Positions 12,301 through 22,560 of a DNA stretch of 64,000 nucleotides are shown in pieces. The notes under the pieces were generated by a model that was not told the origin of the DNA, did not search any database, and was given only the letters and a program-made list of their open reading frames with translations. Every line of letters begins with the position of its first letter. The stretch's first letter is position 1. The DNA is from Beaufortia kweichowensis. Taxonomy: Eukaryota; Chordata; Actinopteri; Cypriniformes; Gastromyzontidae. The position numbers were made by a program, and so were the translations under genes. The stretch covers positions 6,872,716 to 6,936,715 of the forward strand of contig CM032808.1 of the NCBI GenBank assembly GCA_019155185.1. The letters run 5' to 3'.

Positions 12301-15300
12301 GTCCTTGATAGAAAAGTCTATACCAGCCATTCCAGTTGTTGTTATAATCGCACATTCCATAGTAATAGTAATAATAATAATAATGATAATAATAATAATT
12401 GGTGGATCTCCAGAAATCATCCAGGCTGGTATAGCTGTCACAGGGGTCGACACTAAGACTGCTGAAAGTGACTGAAAAATGAGAGTTAAAAAAGAGTATT
12501 AGTAAAAATTACAAAGCAAGAAATTGTTACAAGTTTGATTTTGCATTAAACGCATCCAACATAAAACTAACTATAAGGATGTAAATGTTATGAAATATAA
12601 AAATAATGCCAGTACCTGCACAATACACAGGGGCTGGAAATTTCACAATTGGCCTGGTGAGTCTATAGACATAATAATTGTCAGGACAAGCTTTGACTTC
12701 AATTGAGTTTGATCTGTAGGAACTGCACTGGCCGTATTGAGAGCTGCTGTAAACTTCAAGAGTAACAACTCCATCTTCCAGACGTGGATGAGAGTCACCG
12801 AGCCACAGAGGACTGTAACCGCCACATGTCATGCCATTCAGACACCACTCAGGAATCTCAGCACTCATGCCATTAATAAAGAATCGATACCAGCCGTCCC
12901 ATTTAGTCATGGTGTCATCATATTGTAAACTCCACTGACTGCGTGTGTTTCTCCATTCATTGTCAAGGGTTTTGTAGTCATAGCACGGGTCAGAATTAGT
13001 GGTAGCTGTGAACACCACAAACAGATTTTCATAAACATGACTAAACAGATATTTATACTCCCGCAATTATGCTTTCATTTCATGTTTGTCAAAATGTATA
13101 AATATTTTTAAAAATGTTGTTCCTTAAGCGTTTAGCAACAAGAAGTCTTGGTCATATGGGAACACAATCTAAAACACATGCAACAGTAAACACAGAATAT
13201 GTTGAGTTCATTCATTGACTGGCAACCTACACAGAGGTGTGCTGAATCCATTACTGATGCTTGGATTTGTAGAGGGTTCTGCCTCAGACAGAGTGTTGAT
13301 ATCTGATATGAAAAAATGTAACATGAATGAAAACATTAAAACAGTTAGAATAATGCTATAAAAAGTTCATATCATTTCACAATACCTGTGCAATACGCTG
13401 AACAATGGAACTGTGGGTTGATTAATTCATAGACGTAGTAACCTCCTGGGCAGGCTTTGACTTGAATGGATTGGAGATAATAATAGCAGTAACCCCAAGC
13501 ACTCGCCAAAACTTGGCGGGTCACTATTCCATCGTCTATCTGAGGGTGAGCACCACTGAGCCACAGACTCACATCAGCGTTACAACTGTATGAACTTAAA
13601 CAGTTCTCTGACATGCGGATGTTCATCCCATTGTAGTACAGTCGATACCAGCCATCCCAGTAAAAGTTTTCATCACAAATATTCAATCCACTTTCATTTG
13701 TGGCTCTCCAGGGACGGTCCAGTGATGTATAATCATAACAGGGATCATTACCAGGAATGGTGGTAGAAGCTGTCATGGAGGCAGAGAATGTTATTAATGG
13801 ATAGAAATGTATAATTTTAGACATACAAGTTCATATTGCTGCTACTGCTAAGAAAAATAGGTAAATATATGTGAAAATAACATTCCTGAAATAATTAAGT
13901 ACACTACCATTGAAATGTTTAGGGTTATTTTTCATTTTTATTTATTTTTTCATATTAAAAAATAATAGAAAACACACAGAAACTATGGAATAACACAAAT
14001 GTAATTGTGAACAAGAAACACATTTTAGACAAGTAACCTTTGACTGGTAGTGTATGTATGGCAAGAAAAATAGTTTTGTGAGCAATGCCTGTGGAGTTCT
14101 TTACCGATGGTTGTGATGGGCACAGATGTTGATGACTCTGTGATTGTTGTTGACTCTGTTGTTGTAGATGAAGCTGTCGTGGGGTTAAAGGTTATGATGG
14201 GTACTGATGTTGTGGACTCTGTGATTGTTGTTGACTCTGTTGTTGTAGATGAAGCTGTCGTGGGGTTTAAGTGTCGAATCTCTGAATAGAGCAACATTTT
14301 TACATTACAGTCTGTCATTGCTAAATAAAACTGATCAGTAACTGTATATGTGTGAATGTCTCTACCTGTGCAGTACGCAGAACAAGATGTTGGACTGACA
14401 AGCTCATACACATAGTAATTCCCTGGACAAGCTTTTACTCGTATGGGATGAGACGTGTAACCACAGCAGTCATTCCCAGTAGTACCACAGACCTGCCGGG
14501 TGACCACTCCATCTTCCAGCTGTGGGTGTCGACCATTGAGCCACAGTGGTTGAGAAGTGCCACATGAGCCGTGATTTACACATGATTCAGGCATCTGAGC
14601 ATCCTGTCCTTGATAGAAAAGTCTATACCAGCCATTCCAGTTGTTGTTATAATCACACACTCCATAGTAATAGTAATAATAATAATAATAATAATGATTA
14701 TAATTGCTGGTGGATCTCCAGAAATCATCCAGGCTGGTATAGCTGTCACAGGGGTCGACACTAAGACTGCTGAAAGTGACTGAAAAATGAGAGTTAAAAA
14801 AGAGTATTAGTAAAAATTACAAAGCAAGAAATTGTTACAAGTTTCATTTTGCATTAAACGCATCCAACATAAAACTAACTATAAGGATGTAAATGTTATG
14901 AAATATAAAAATAATGCCAGTACCTGCACAATACACAGGGGCTGGAAATTTCACAATTGGCCTGGTGAGTTTATAGACATAATAATTGTCAGGACAAGCT
15001 TTGACTTCAATTGAGTTTGATCTGTAGGAACTGCACTGGCCGTATTGAGAGCTGCTGTAAACTTCAAGAGTAACAACTCCATCTTCCAGACGTGGATGAG
15101 AGTCACCGAGCCACAGAGGACTGTAACCGCCACATGTCATGCCATTCAGACACCACTCAGGAATCTCAGCACTCATGCCATTAATAAAGAATCGATACCA
15201 GCCGTCCCATTTAGTCATGGTGTCATCATATTGTAAACTCCACTGACTGCGTGTGTTTCTCCATTCATTGTCAAGGGTTTTGTAGTCATAGCACGGGTCA

Positions 15301-18300
15301 GAATTAGTGGTAGCTGTGAACACCACAAACAGATTTTCATAAACATGACTAAACAGATATTTATACTCCCGCAATTATGCTTTCATTTCATGTTTGTCAA
15401 AATGTATAAATATTTTTAAAAATGTTGTTCCTTAAGCGTTTAGCAACAAGAAGTCTTGGTCATATGGGAACACAATCTAAAACACATGCAACAGTAAACA
15501 CAGAATATGTTGAGTTCATTCATTGACTGGCAACCTACACAGAGGTGTGCTGAATCCATTACTGATGCTTGGATTTGTAGAGGGTTCTGCCTCAGACAGA
15601 GTGTTGATATCTGATATGAAAAAATGTAACATGAATGAAAACATTAAAACAGTTAGAATAATGCTATAAAAAGTTCATATCATTTCACAATACCTGTGCA
15701 ATACGCTGAACAATGGAACTGTGGGTTGATTAATTCATAGACGTAGTAACCGTCTGTGCAGGCTTTGACTTGAATAGAATGGAGATAATAATAGCTGTAA
15801 TAACCCCAAGCACTCGCCAAAACTTGGCGGGTCACTATTCCATCTTCAATCTGAGGGTGAGCACCACTGAGCCACAGACTTGTGTAAGCATTACAGCTGT
15901 ATGAATTAACACTATTCTCTGACATGCGGATGTTCATCCCATTGTAGTACAGTCGATACCAGCCATCCCAGTAAAAGTTTTCATCACAAATATTCAATCC
16001 ACTTTCATTTGTGGCTCTCCAGGGACGGTCCAGTGATGTATAATCATAACAGGGATCATTACCAGGAATGGTGGTAGAAGCTGTCATGGAGGCAGAGAAT
16101 GTTATTAATGGATAGAAATGTATAATTTTAGACATACAAGTTCATATTGCTGCTACTGCTAATAAAAATAGGTAAATATATGTGAAAATAACATTCCTGA
16201 AATAATTAAGTACACTACCATTGAAATGTTTAGGGTTATTTTTCATTTTTATTTATTTTTTCATATTAAAAAATAATAGAAAACACACAGAAACTATGGA
16301 ATAACACAAATGTAATTGTGAACAAGAAACACATTTTAGACAAGTAACCTTTGACTGGTAGTGTATGTATGGCAAGAAAAAATAGTTTTGTGAGCAATGC
16401 CTGTGGAGTTCTTTACCGATGGTTGTGATGGGCACAGATGTTGATGACTCTGTGATTGTTGTTGACTCTGTTGTTGTAGATGAAGCTGTCGTGGGGTTAA
16501 AGGTTATGATGGGTACTGATGTTGTGGACTCTGTGATTGTTGTTGACTCTGTTGTTGTAGATGAAGCTGTCGTGGTTTAAGTGTCGAATCTCTGAATAGA
16601 GCAACATTTTTACATTACAGTCTGTCATTGCTAAATAAAACTGATCAGTAACTGTATATGTGTGAATGTCTCTACCTGTGCAGCACGCAGAACAAGATGT
16701 TGGACTGACAAGCTCATACACATAGTAATTCCCTGGACAAGCTTTTACTCGTATGGGATGAGACGTGTAACCACAGCAGTCATTCCCAGTAGTACCACAG
16801 ACCTGCCGGGTGACCACTCCATCTTCCAGCTGTGGGTGTCGACCATTGAGCCACAGTGGTTGAGAAGTGCCACATGAGCCGTGATTTACACATGATTCAG
16901 GCATCTGAGCATCCTGTCCTTGATAGAAAAGTCTATACCAGCCATTCCAGTTGTTGTTATAATCACACACTCCATAGTAATAGTAATAATAATAATAATA
17001 ATAATGATTATAATTGCTGGTGGATCTCCAGAAATCATCCAGGCTGGTATAGCTGTCACAGGGCTCGACACTAAGACTGCTGAAAGTGACTGAAAAATGA
17101 GAGTTAAAAAGAGTATTAGTAAAAATTACAAAGCAAGAAATTGTTACAAGTTTCATTTTGCATTAAACGCATCCAACATAAAACTAACTATAAGGATGTA
17201 AATGTTATGAAATATAAAAATAATGCCAGTACCTGCACAATACACAGGGGCTGGAAATTTCACAATTGGCCTGGTGAGTTTATAGACATAATAATTGTCA
17301 GGACAAGCTTTGACTTCAATTGAGTTTGATCTGTAGGAACTGCACTGGCCGTATTGAGAGCTGCTGTAAACTTCAAGAGTAACAACTCCATCTTCCAGAC
17401 GTGGATGAGAGTCACCGAGCCACAGAGGACTGTAACCGCCACATGTCATGCCATTCAGACACCACTCAGGAATCTCAGCACTCATGCCATTAATAAAGAA
17501 TCGATACCAGCCGTCCCATTTAGTCATGGTGTCATCATATTGTAAACTCCACTGACTGCGTGTGTTTCTCCATTCATTGTCAAGGGTTTTGTAGTCATAG
17601 CACGGGTCAGAATTAGTGGTAGCTGTGAACACCACAAACAAATTTTCATGAAGAGTGCTGATAATAATGAATCATAAACAGGACTAAACTGATATTTAAC
17701 CTCCAGCAATTAGGCTTTCATCTCATGTTTATTACAATTTACAAATATTAAAAGAAATGATGTTTTGTTTCTGAAGCACTAGGGAACAAGAAGTCTTGGT
17801 CATATGGGAACACAATCTAAAACACATGCAACAGTAAACACAGAATATGTTGAGTTCATTCATCGACTGGCAACCTACACAGAGGTGTGCTGAATCCATT
17901 ACTGATGCTTGGATTCGTGGAGGGTTCTGCCTCGGACAAAGTGTTGATATCTGATATGTAGAAAATGTAACATAAATGAAAACTGTAAAACAATTAGAAA
18001 ATTTTTAAAACATAAAAAAGTCCATATCAAGCCACCCTACCTGTACAATAAGCTGAACACCAGAATTGTGGGTTGACAAATTCATAGACGTAGTAACCGT
18101 CTGTGCAGGCTTTGACTTGAATAGAATGGAGATAATAATAGCTGTAATAACCCCAAGCACTCGCCAAAACTTGGCGGGTCACTATTCCATCTTCAATCTG
18201 AGGGTGAGCACCACTGAGCCACAGACTTGCGTAAGCATTACAGCTGTATGAATTAACACTATTCTCTGACATGCGGATGTTCATCCCATTGTAGTACAGT

Positions 18301-21300
18301 CGATACCAGCCATCCCAGTAAAAGTTTTCATCACAAATATTCAATCCACTTTCATTTGTGGCTCTCCAGGGACGGTCCAGTGATGTATAATCATAACAGG
18401 GATCATTACCAGGAATGGTGGTAGAAGCTGTCATGGAGGCAGAGAATGTTATTAATGGATAGAAATGTATAATTTTAGACATACAAGTTCATACTGCTGC
18501 TACTGCTAATAAAAATAGGTAAATATATGTGAAAATAACATTCCTGAAATAATTAAGTACACTACCATTGAAATGTTTAGGGTTATTTTTCATTTTTATT
18601 TATTTTTTCATATTAAAAAATAATAGAAAACACACAGAAACTATGGAATAACACAAATGTAATTGTGAACAAGAAACACATTTTAGACAAGTAACCTTTG
18701 ACTGGTAGTGTATGTATGGCAAGAAAAATAGTTTTGTGAGCAATGCCTGTGGAGTTCTTTACCGATGGTTGTGATGGGCACAGATGTTGATGACTCTGTG
18801 ATTGTTGTTGACTCTGTTGTTGTAGATGAAGCTGTCGTGGGGTTAAAGGTTGTGATGGGCACAGATGTTGATGACTCTGTGATTGTTGTTGACTCTGTTG
18901 TTGTAGATGAAGCTGTCGTGGGGTTTAAGTGTCGAATCTCTGAATAGAGCAACATTTTTACATTACAGTCTGTCATTGCTAAATAAAACTGATCAGTAAC
19001 TGTATATGTGTAAATGTCTCTACCTGTGCAGTACGCAGAACAAGATGTTGGACTGACAAGCTCATAGACATAGTAATTCCCTGGACAAGCTTTAACTCGT
19101 ATGGGATGAGATGTGTAACCACAGCAGTCATTCCCAGTAGTACCACAGACCTGCCGGGTGACCACTCCATCCTCCAGCTGTGGGTGTCGCCCATTGAGCC
19201 ACAGTGGTTGAGAAGTGCCACATGAGCCGTGATTTACACATGATTCAGGCATCTGAGCATCCTGTCCTTGATAGAAAAGTCTATACCAGCCATTCCAGTT
19301 GTTGTTATAATCACACACTCCATAGTAATAGTAATAATAATAATAATAATAATGATTATAATTGCTGGTGGATCTCCAGAAATCATCCAGGCTGGTATAG
19401 CTGTCACAGGGGTCGACACTAAGACTGCTGAAAGTGACTGAAAATGAGAGTTAAAAAGAGTATTAGTAAAAATTACAAAGCAAGAAATTGTTACAAGTTT
19501 CATTTTGCATTAAACGCATCCAACATAAAACTAACTATAAGGATGTAAATGTTATGAAATATAAAAATAATGCCAGTACCTGCACAATACACAGGGGCTG
19601 GAAATTTCTAATTTGGCCTGGTGAGTTTATAGACATAATAATTGTCAGGACAAGCTTTGACTTCAATTGAGTTTGATCTGTAGGAACTGCACTGGCCGTA
19701 TTGAGAGCTGCTGTAAACTTCAAGAGTAACAACTCCATCTTCCAGACGTGGATGAGAGTCACCGAGCCACAGAGGACTGTAACCGCCACATGTCATGCCA
19801 TTCAGACACCACTCAGGAATCTCAGCACTCATGCCATTAATAAAGAATCGATACCAGCCGTCCCATTTAGTCATGGTGTCATCATATTGTAAACTCCACT
19901 GACTGCGTGTGTTTCTCCATTCATTGTCAAGGGTTTTGTAGTCATAGCACGGGTCAGAATTAGTGGTAGCTGTGAACACCACAAACAAATTTTCATGAAG
20001 AGTGCTGATAATAATGAATCATAAACAGGACTAAACTGATATTTAACCTCCAGCAATTAGGCTTTCATCTCATGTTTATTACAATTTACAAATATTAAAA
20101 GAAATGATGTTTTGTTTCTGAAGCACTAGGGAACAAGAAGTCTTGGTCATATGGGAACACAATCTAAAACACATGCAACAGTAAACACAGAATATGTTGA
20201 GTTCATTCATCGACTGGCAACCTACACAGAGGTGTGCTGAATCCATTACTGATGCTTGGATTCGTGGAGGGTTCTGCCTCGGACAAAGTGTTGATATCTG
20301 ATATGTAGAAAATGTAACATAAATGAAAACTGTAAAACAATTAGAAAATTTTTAAAAACATAAAAAAGTCCATATCAAGCCACCCTACCTGTACAATAAG
20401 CTGAACACCAGAATTGTGGGTTGACAAATTCATAGACGTAGTAACCGTCTGTGCAGGCTTTGACTTGAATAGAATGGAGATAATAATAGCTGTAATAACC
20501 CCAAGCACTCGCCAAAACTTGGCGGGTCACTATTCCATCTTCAATCTGAGGGTGAGCACCACTGAGCCACAGACTTGTGTAAGCATTACAGCTGTATGAA
20601 TTAACACTATTCTCTGACATGCGGATGTTCATCCCATTGTAGTACAGTCGATACCAGCCATCCCAGTAAAAGTTTTCATCACAAATATTCAATCCACTTT
20701 CATTTGTGGCTCTCCAGGGACGGTCCAGTGATGTATAATCATAACAGGGATCATTACCAGGAATGGTGGTAGAAGCTGTCATGGAGGCAGAGAATGTTAT
20801 TAATGGATAGAAATGTATAATTTTAGACATACAAGTTCATATTGCTGCTACTGCTAAGAAAAATAGGAACATATATGTGAAAATAACATTCCTGAAATAA
20901 TAGTATCTCCGGTCAGCATTAATGGCAGATTAAAAAAAAATAGTACAATACTACAACAATACCAGCTGTTGTGGTAGGCAAAGATGTAGACTCAATGGTT
21001 GTTGTCATCTCTTTTGTTGTAGTTGATGAAGTGGTTGAGGGGTTAAGGCTTCCCACTAAATATGGAATAGTTTTATATTACTAATCACATTTAAACACAA
21101 ATCAGATATGCACTTGAATATGTACCTGCACAATTTCTAAAAGATACATTCTTTAGAACGATTATCAGAAGGTAATTCCATTGGTCAAATAAATTGAAAA
21201 TAAACAAACATTATTTACATATTTCAGCTAAAGCTGCAAAGTAATAAAATAACAAATCATAGTCAGGTGTGAGTTGTCATAGTTTATAAAATAAAGGGCT

Positions 21301-21955
21301 GGCAAATTAGTCTTTATTTAAAATATTTTTTTTTTAAGTTGGGCATGTAATGAAATATCTACTTCTCAACAATATTTAAACAATTAAACTCTTTAATATT
21401 TTGCAATATTTAATATTTAAAATATTTAATGTAAATCAGAAATATCAAAATACCGCAAAAAGAAAATCATATTTGTAATTTATTAAATGTCATGGAATAA
21501 GTGTGCAAAACATTATGCACTAGTTAAAATAAATAAGTTTAACCTATTTAAACAATTGGATTGTGCATGTTCAGTCACACAGTGAGATTGCTATTGTGAA
21601 TTAAGTTAAATGACAATACAGGATTTGTTTAAAAACACAAATGGTAAAAAACAAATGGTAACTAAACAACGGCAAACAAAGGAGAAGAACTCGATAGGCT
21701 ATTGACTTGTGCACACAATACAATTGGCTCTCTCCCAAAAATACCCAAGACATACAATAGCCACACCTGTTTTTGTTATTTTCCCTGATATATTTATAGT
21801 ATGCAGTTTAGTTACTTAAATCTGATTTAAAGTTGATTAATTTGTTGTATATTACAATAATGCTTTAATTAAAGATACTTTTAAAAAGCTAGTACCAAGA
21901 TCTCACCATCATTCATCAGTAGCAGCACTATACAGAATAATATCAGAAATCCCAT
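9317..21955 (-). CDS. Large modular secreted D8C-EGF-ZP glycoprotein (uromodulin/GP2/OIT3-like), with two disrupting lesions
   Basis: Read right to left: signal-peptide exon 21907-21955, Thr-rich stalk exon 20963-21055, four copies of a five-exon unit (D8C-C, linker, D8C-B, D8C-A, Thr stalk), EGF-like exon 11456-11560, ZP exons 11171-11352, 10608-10765, 10120-10362, 9754-9916 and 9444-9543, and a terminal exon at 9321 giving GGG TGA. Ignoring lesions the product would be about 2,280 residues with 12 D8C domains. Family knowledge: uromodulin and GP2 are extracellular ZP polymers whose D8C/D10C-EGF 'decoy' modules present glycans to bacterial adhesins. Here the decoys are greatly multiplied, so a mucosal, multivalent pathogen-binding or structural role is my inference. 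The first B exon has an in-frame TAG (19608-19610) and the stalk exon of unit 3 lacks 2 bp (at 16574/16575). All array exons are phase 1-1, so skipping either exon keeps the frame. The locus may be a working gene with skipped exons, a recent pseudogene, or a mis-assembled repeat. Confidence 0.85.
9444..11352 (-). other. ZP-domain coding exons with furin-like site
   Basis: Five exons encode a ZP domain. ZP-N begins near EICESSSGFLSLSRC and includes an NGT sequon. ZP-C contains SFSCIYPQ, DTCWATP, CPNPKDETV and HCSIHLC. After DCSAHCESGYH comes RRRRS, a consensus proprotein-convertase site, then VNFHDSSSISMGPLIW, which resembles the external hydrophobic patch that blocks premature ZP polymerisation. 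The exon at 9444-9543 ends ...SPKTT, and the predicted last exon adds one Gly before TGA, so no GPI signal or transmembrane helix is seen. A secreted product that polymerises after cleavage is the simplest reading. Confidence 0.85.
10832..10940. repeat. 22-bp minisatellite in ZP-gene intron
   Basis: About 4.5 tandem copies of a 22-bp unit (TTAATGTTTGGATAATGTTAAG), the first with an A for G change. It lies in the intron between two ZP-N exons. Confidence 0.9.
11456..11560 (-). other. EGF-like exon of the ZP gene
   Basis: A 105-bp exon in phase 1-1 encoding DPCAEVNCTDEERCGEKDG and then IYGCFCNL. The six-cysteine spacing fits an EGF-like fold, as found next to D8C in uromodulin, GP2 and OIT3. 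It carries an NCT glycosylation sequon. It sits between the last stalk exon and the ZP domain. Confidence 0.85.
11800..13769 (-). repeat. D8C array unit 1 (3'-most): exons C1, linker, B1, A1, Thr stalk
   Basis: Exons: C1 13386-13769 (384 bp), linker 13231-13302 (72 bp), B1 12616-13005 (390 bp), A1 12061-12471 (411 bp), stalk 11800-11976 (177 bp). C1 keeps all eight D8C cysteines (PC, IC, ENC, YSC, GYC, KAC, HC, YC), unlike the other C copies. B1 has six, A1 ten. The stalk holds two copies of a 26-residue Thr/Ser repeat starting NPTTASSTTTEST, likely mucin-type O-glycosylated. A1 contains a Tyr run broken by one His. All frames are open. Confidence 0.9.
14105..16080 (-). repeat. D8C array unit 2: exons C2, linker, B2, A2, Thr stalk
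   Basis: Exons: C2 15694-16080 (387 bp), linker 15539-15610 (72 bp), B2 14924-15313 (390 bp), A2 14366-14779 (414 bp), stalk 14105-14281 (177 bp). All are open. C2 has six cysteines (ENC became ENS, and GYC became GYY). Its 3' end and following intron match C1, while its core matches C3 and C4, so it is a mosaic. B2 differs from B1 at few sites. Confidence 0.9.
16417..18427 (-). repeat. D8C array unit 3: exons C3, linker, B3, A3, frameshifted Thr stalk
   Basis: Exons: C3 18041-18427 (387 bp), linker 17879-17950 (72 bp), B3 17233-17622 (390 bp), A3 16676-17089 (414 bp), stalk 16417-16591 (175 bp). The stalk exon is two bases shorter than in the other units (GTGG where they have GTGGGG), which shifts the frame to a stop in the stalk near 16497. 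The intron between C3 and B3 shares a distinct sequence version with unit 4. Confidence 0.9.
16574..16575 (-). other. 2-bp deletion (frameshift) in stalk exon of unit 3
   Basis: The three sister units read GTCGTGGGGTTTAAG here and unit 3 reads GTCGTGGTTTAAG. After EIRHLN the frame changes from PTTASST to HDSFIYN and ends within the exon. The exon has symmetric phase, so skipping it would avoid the damage. Confidence 0.85.
18763..20775 (-). repeat. D8C array unit 4 (5'-most): exons C4, linker, B4 with stop, A4, Thr stalk
   Basis: Exons: C4 20389-20775 (387 bp), linker 20226-20297 (72 bp), B4 19580-19969 (390 bp), A4 19024-19437 (414 bp), stalk 18763-18939 (177 bp). B4 contains an in-frame TAG at 19608-19610, where the other copies read ATT GTG. 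The linker encodes a Ser/Pro-rich piece starting DINTLSEAEPSTNPS. The first exon of this unit follows the signal peptide and stalk exons directly. Confidence 0.9.
19608..19610 (-). other. In-frame stop codon in first D8C-B exon
   Basis: Minus-strand TAG follows LTRPN where B1-B3 encode LTRPIVKF. Three base differences fall within four bases relative to the sister copies, an unusual cluster that looks more like a small replacement or local error than three independent point changes. Confidence 0.85.
20963..21055 (-). other. N-terminal Thr/Ser stalk exon of the ZP gene
   Basis: A 93-bp exon in phase 1-1 encoding SLNPSTTSSTTTKEMTTTIE followed by STSLPTTT. It is a diverged single-copy version of the stalk repeats of the array. 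Confidence 0.8.
21056..21906. other. ZP-gene intron 1
   Basis: AT-rich intron between the signal-peptide exon and the first stalk exon. No other exon or element recognised. Confidence 0.6.
21907..21955 (-). other. Signal-peptide exon of the ZP gene
   Basis: Minus-strand ATG followed by MGFLILFCIVLLLMND, a clear hydrophobic signal core, then a GTGAGA donor. The exon ends in phase 1, matching all following exons. The 5' side joins a TTTTTTTATCAG acceptor about 40 bp upstream of the ATG. Confidence 0.8.
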
Positions 21956-22437
21956 TTTCACAAAGTGACACTTGCGTTGAGTGGACACTTTATCTGATAA
22001 AAAAACAGATAATAATCATATATTTTAAATGCAGCATCATAGACATTCTGTGGGAAATATTCAACAATTCATAATTATTTAATTTATATAATATCTACAA
22101 ATAAAATGGAATTGTTTTACATTTTGGATCATTTTATTATGAATTGTAAATAACATTTGTAATGTGCAATGAGAGGCTACTACTGAAAAATGTGAAAATG
22201 TGTAAAAAGTTATTATTTTAAACATCTTAAATTAAAAATATTTGTTGTTTGTTTTTGCAGCTTTAATCTGTAACACAAGACAAATACCCAAATCGAACAA
22301 TCACTGACCATGATTCAAATACTCATAAGAAATACAGTTAATATAATTATTTTTTATTTAAATTTGCAAATATTCATAACAAGCTAATTACTCAAACATA
22401 ATATATACTGTAGCAATAACCAATGCATAACCTTACC

Positions 22438-22560
22438 TGAGATCAACTATAATTGCATTAGATACCTCAAGAAGCCTCTTATCATCACAATCACCAGCAT
22501 ACAGTGATGCTGAAGTTTAGGTCTCAACCTTTAAGTACCTGACTTTGACTCATACAGGTT
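22438..22560 (-). other. Candidate 5'UTR exon of the ZP gene
   Basis: On the minus strand, sequence ending at 22437/22438 with a GTAAGG donor fits a non-coding first exon spliced to the acceptor near 21999. It contains a short upstream ORF starting MLVIVMIRGF. The 5' limit is a guess. Confidence 0.4.

Noticed and set aside
12241..12456. Plus-strand ORFs of 60-82 codons repeated across the D8C array, some Asn- or Val-rich
   Set aside because: They recur because they are the opposite strand of the repeated D8C and stalk exons. Poly-Asn runs are the complement of the Tyr microsatellite. No independent start context or family resemblance.
13231..13302. 76-bp version of the linker exon ending at the donor GTTGCC
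   Set aside because: That border would put the next D8C-B exon out of frame. The nearby GTAGGT donor gives a 72-bp exon and keeps phase 1.
16253..16435. Minus-strand ORF starting MPITTIGKELHRHC, present in several units
   Set aside because: It is the end of the stalk exon read through its splice donor into intron sequence; the strong GTAAAG donor ends the exon first.
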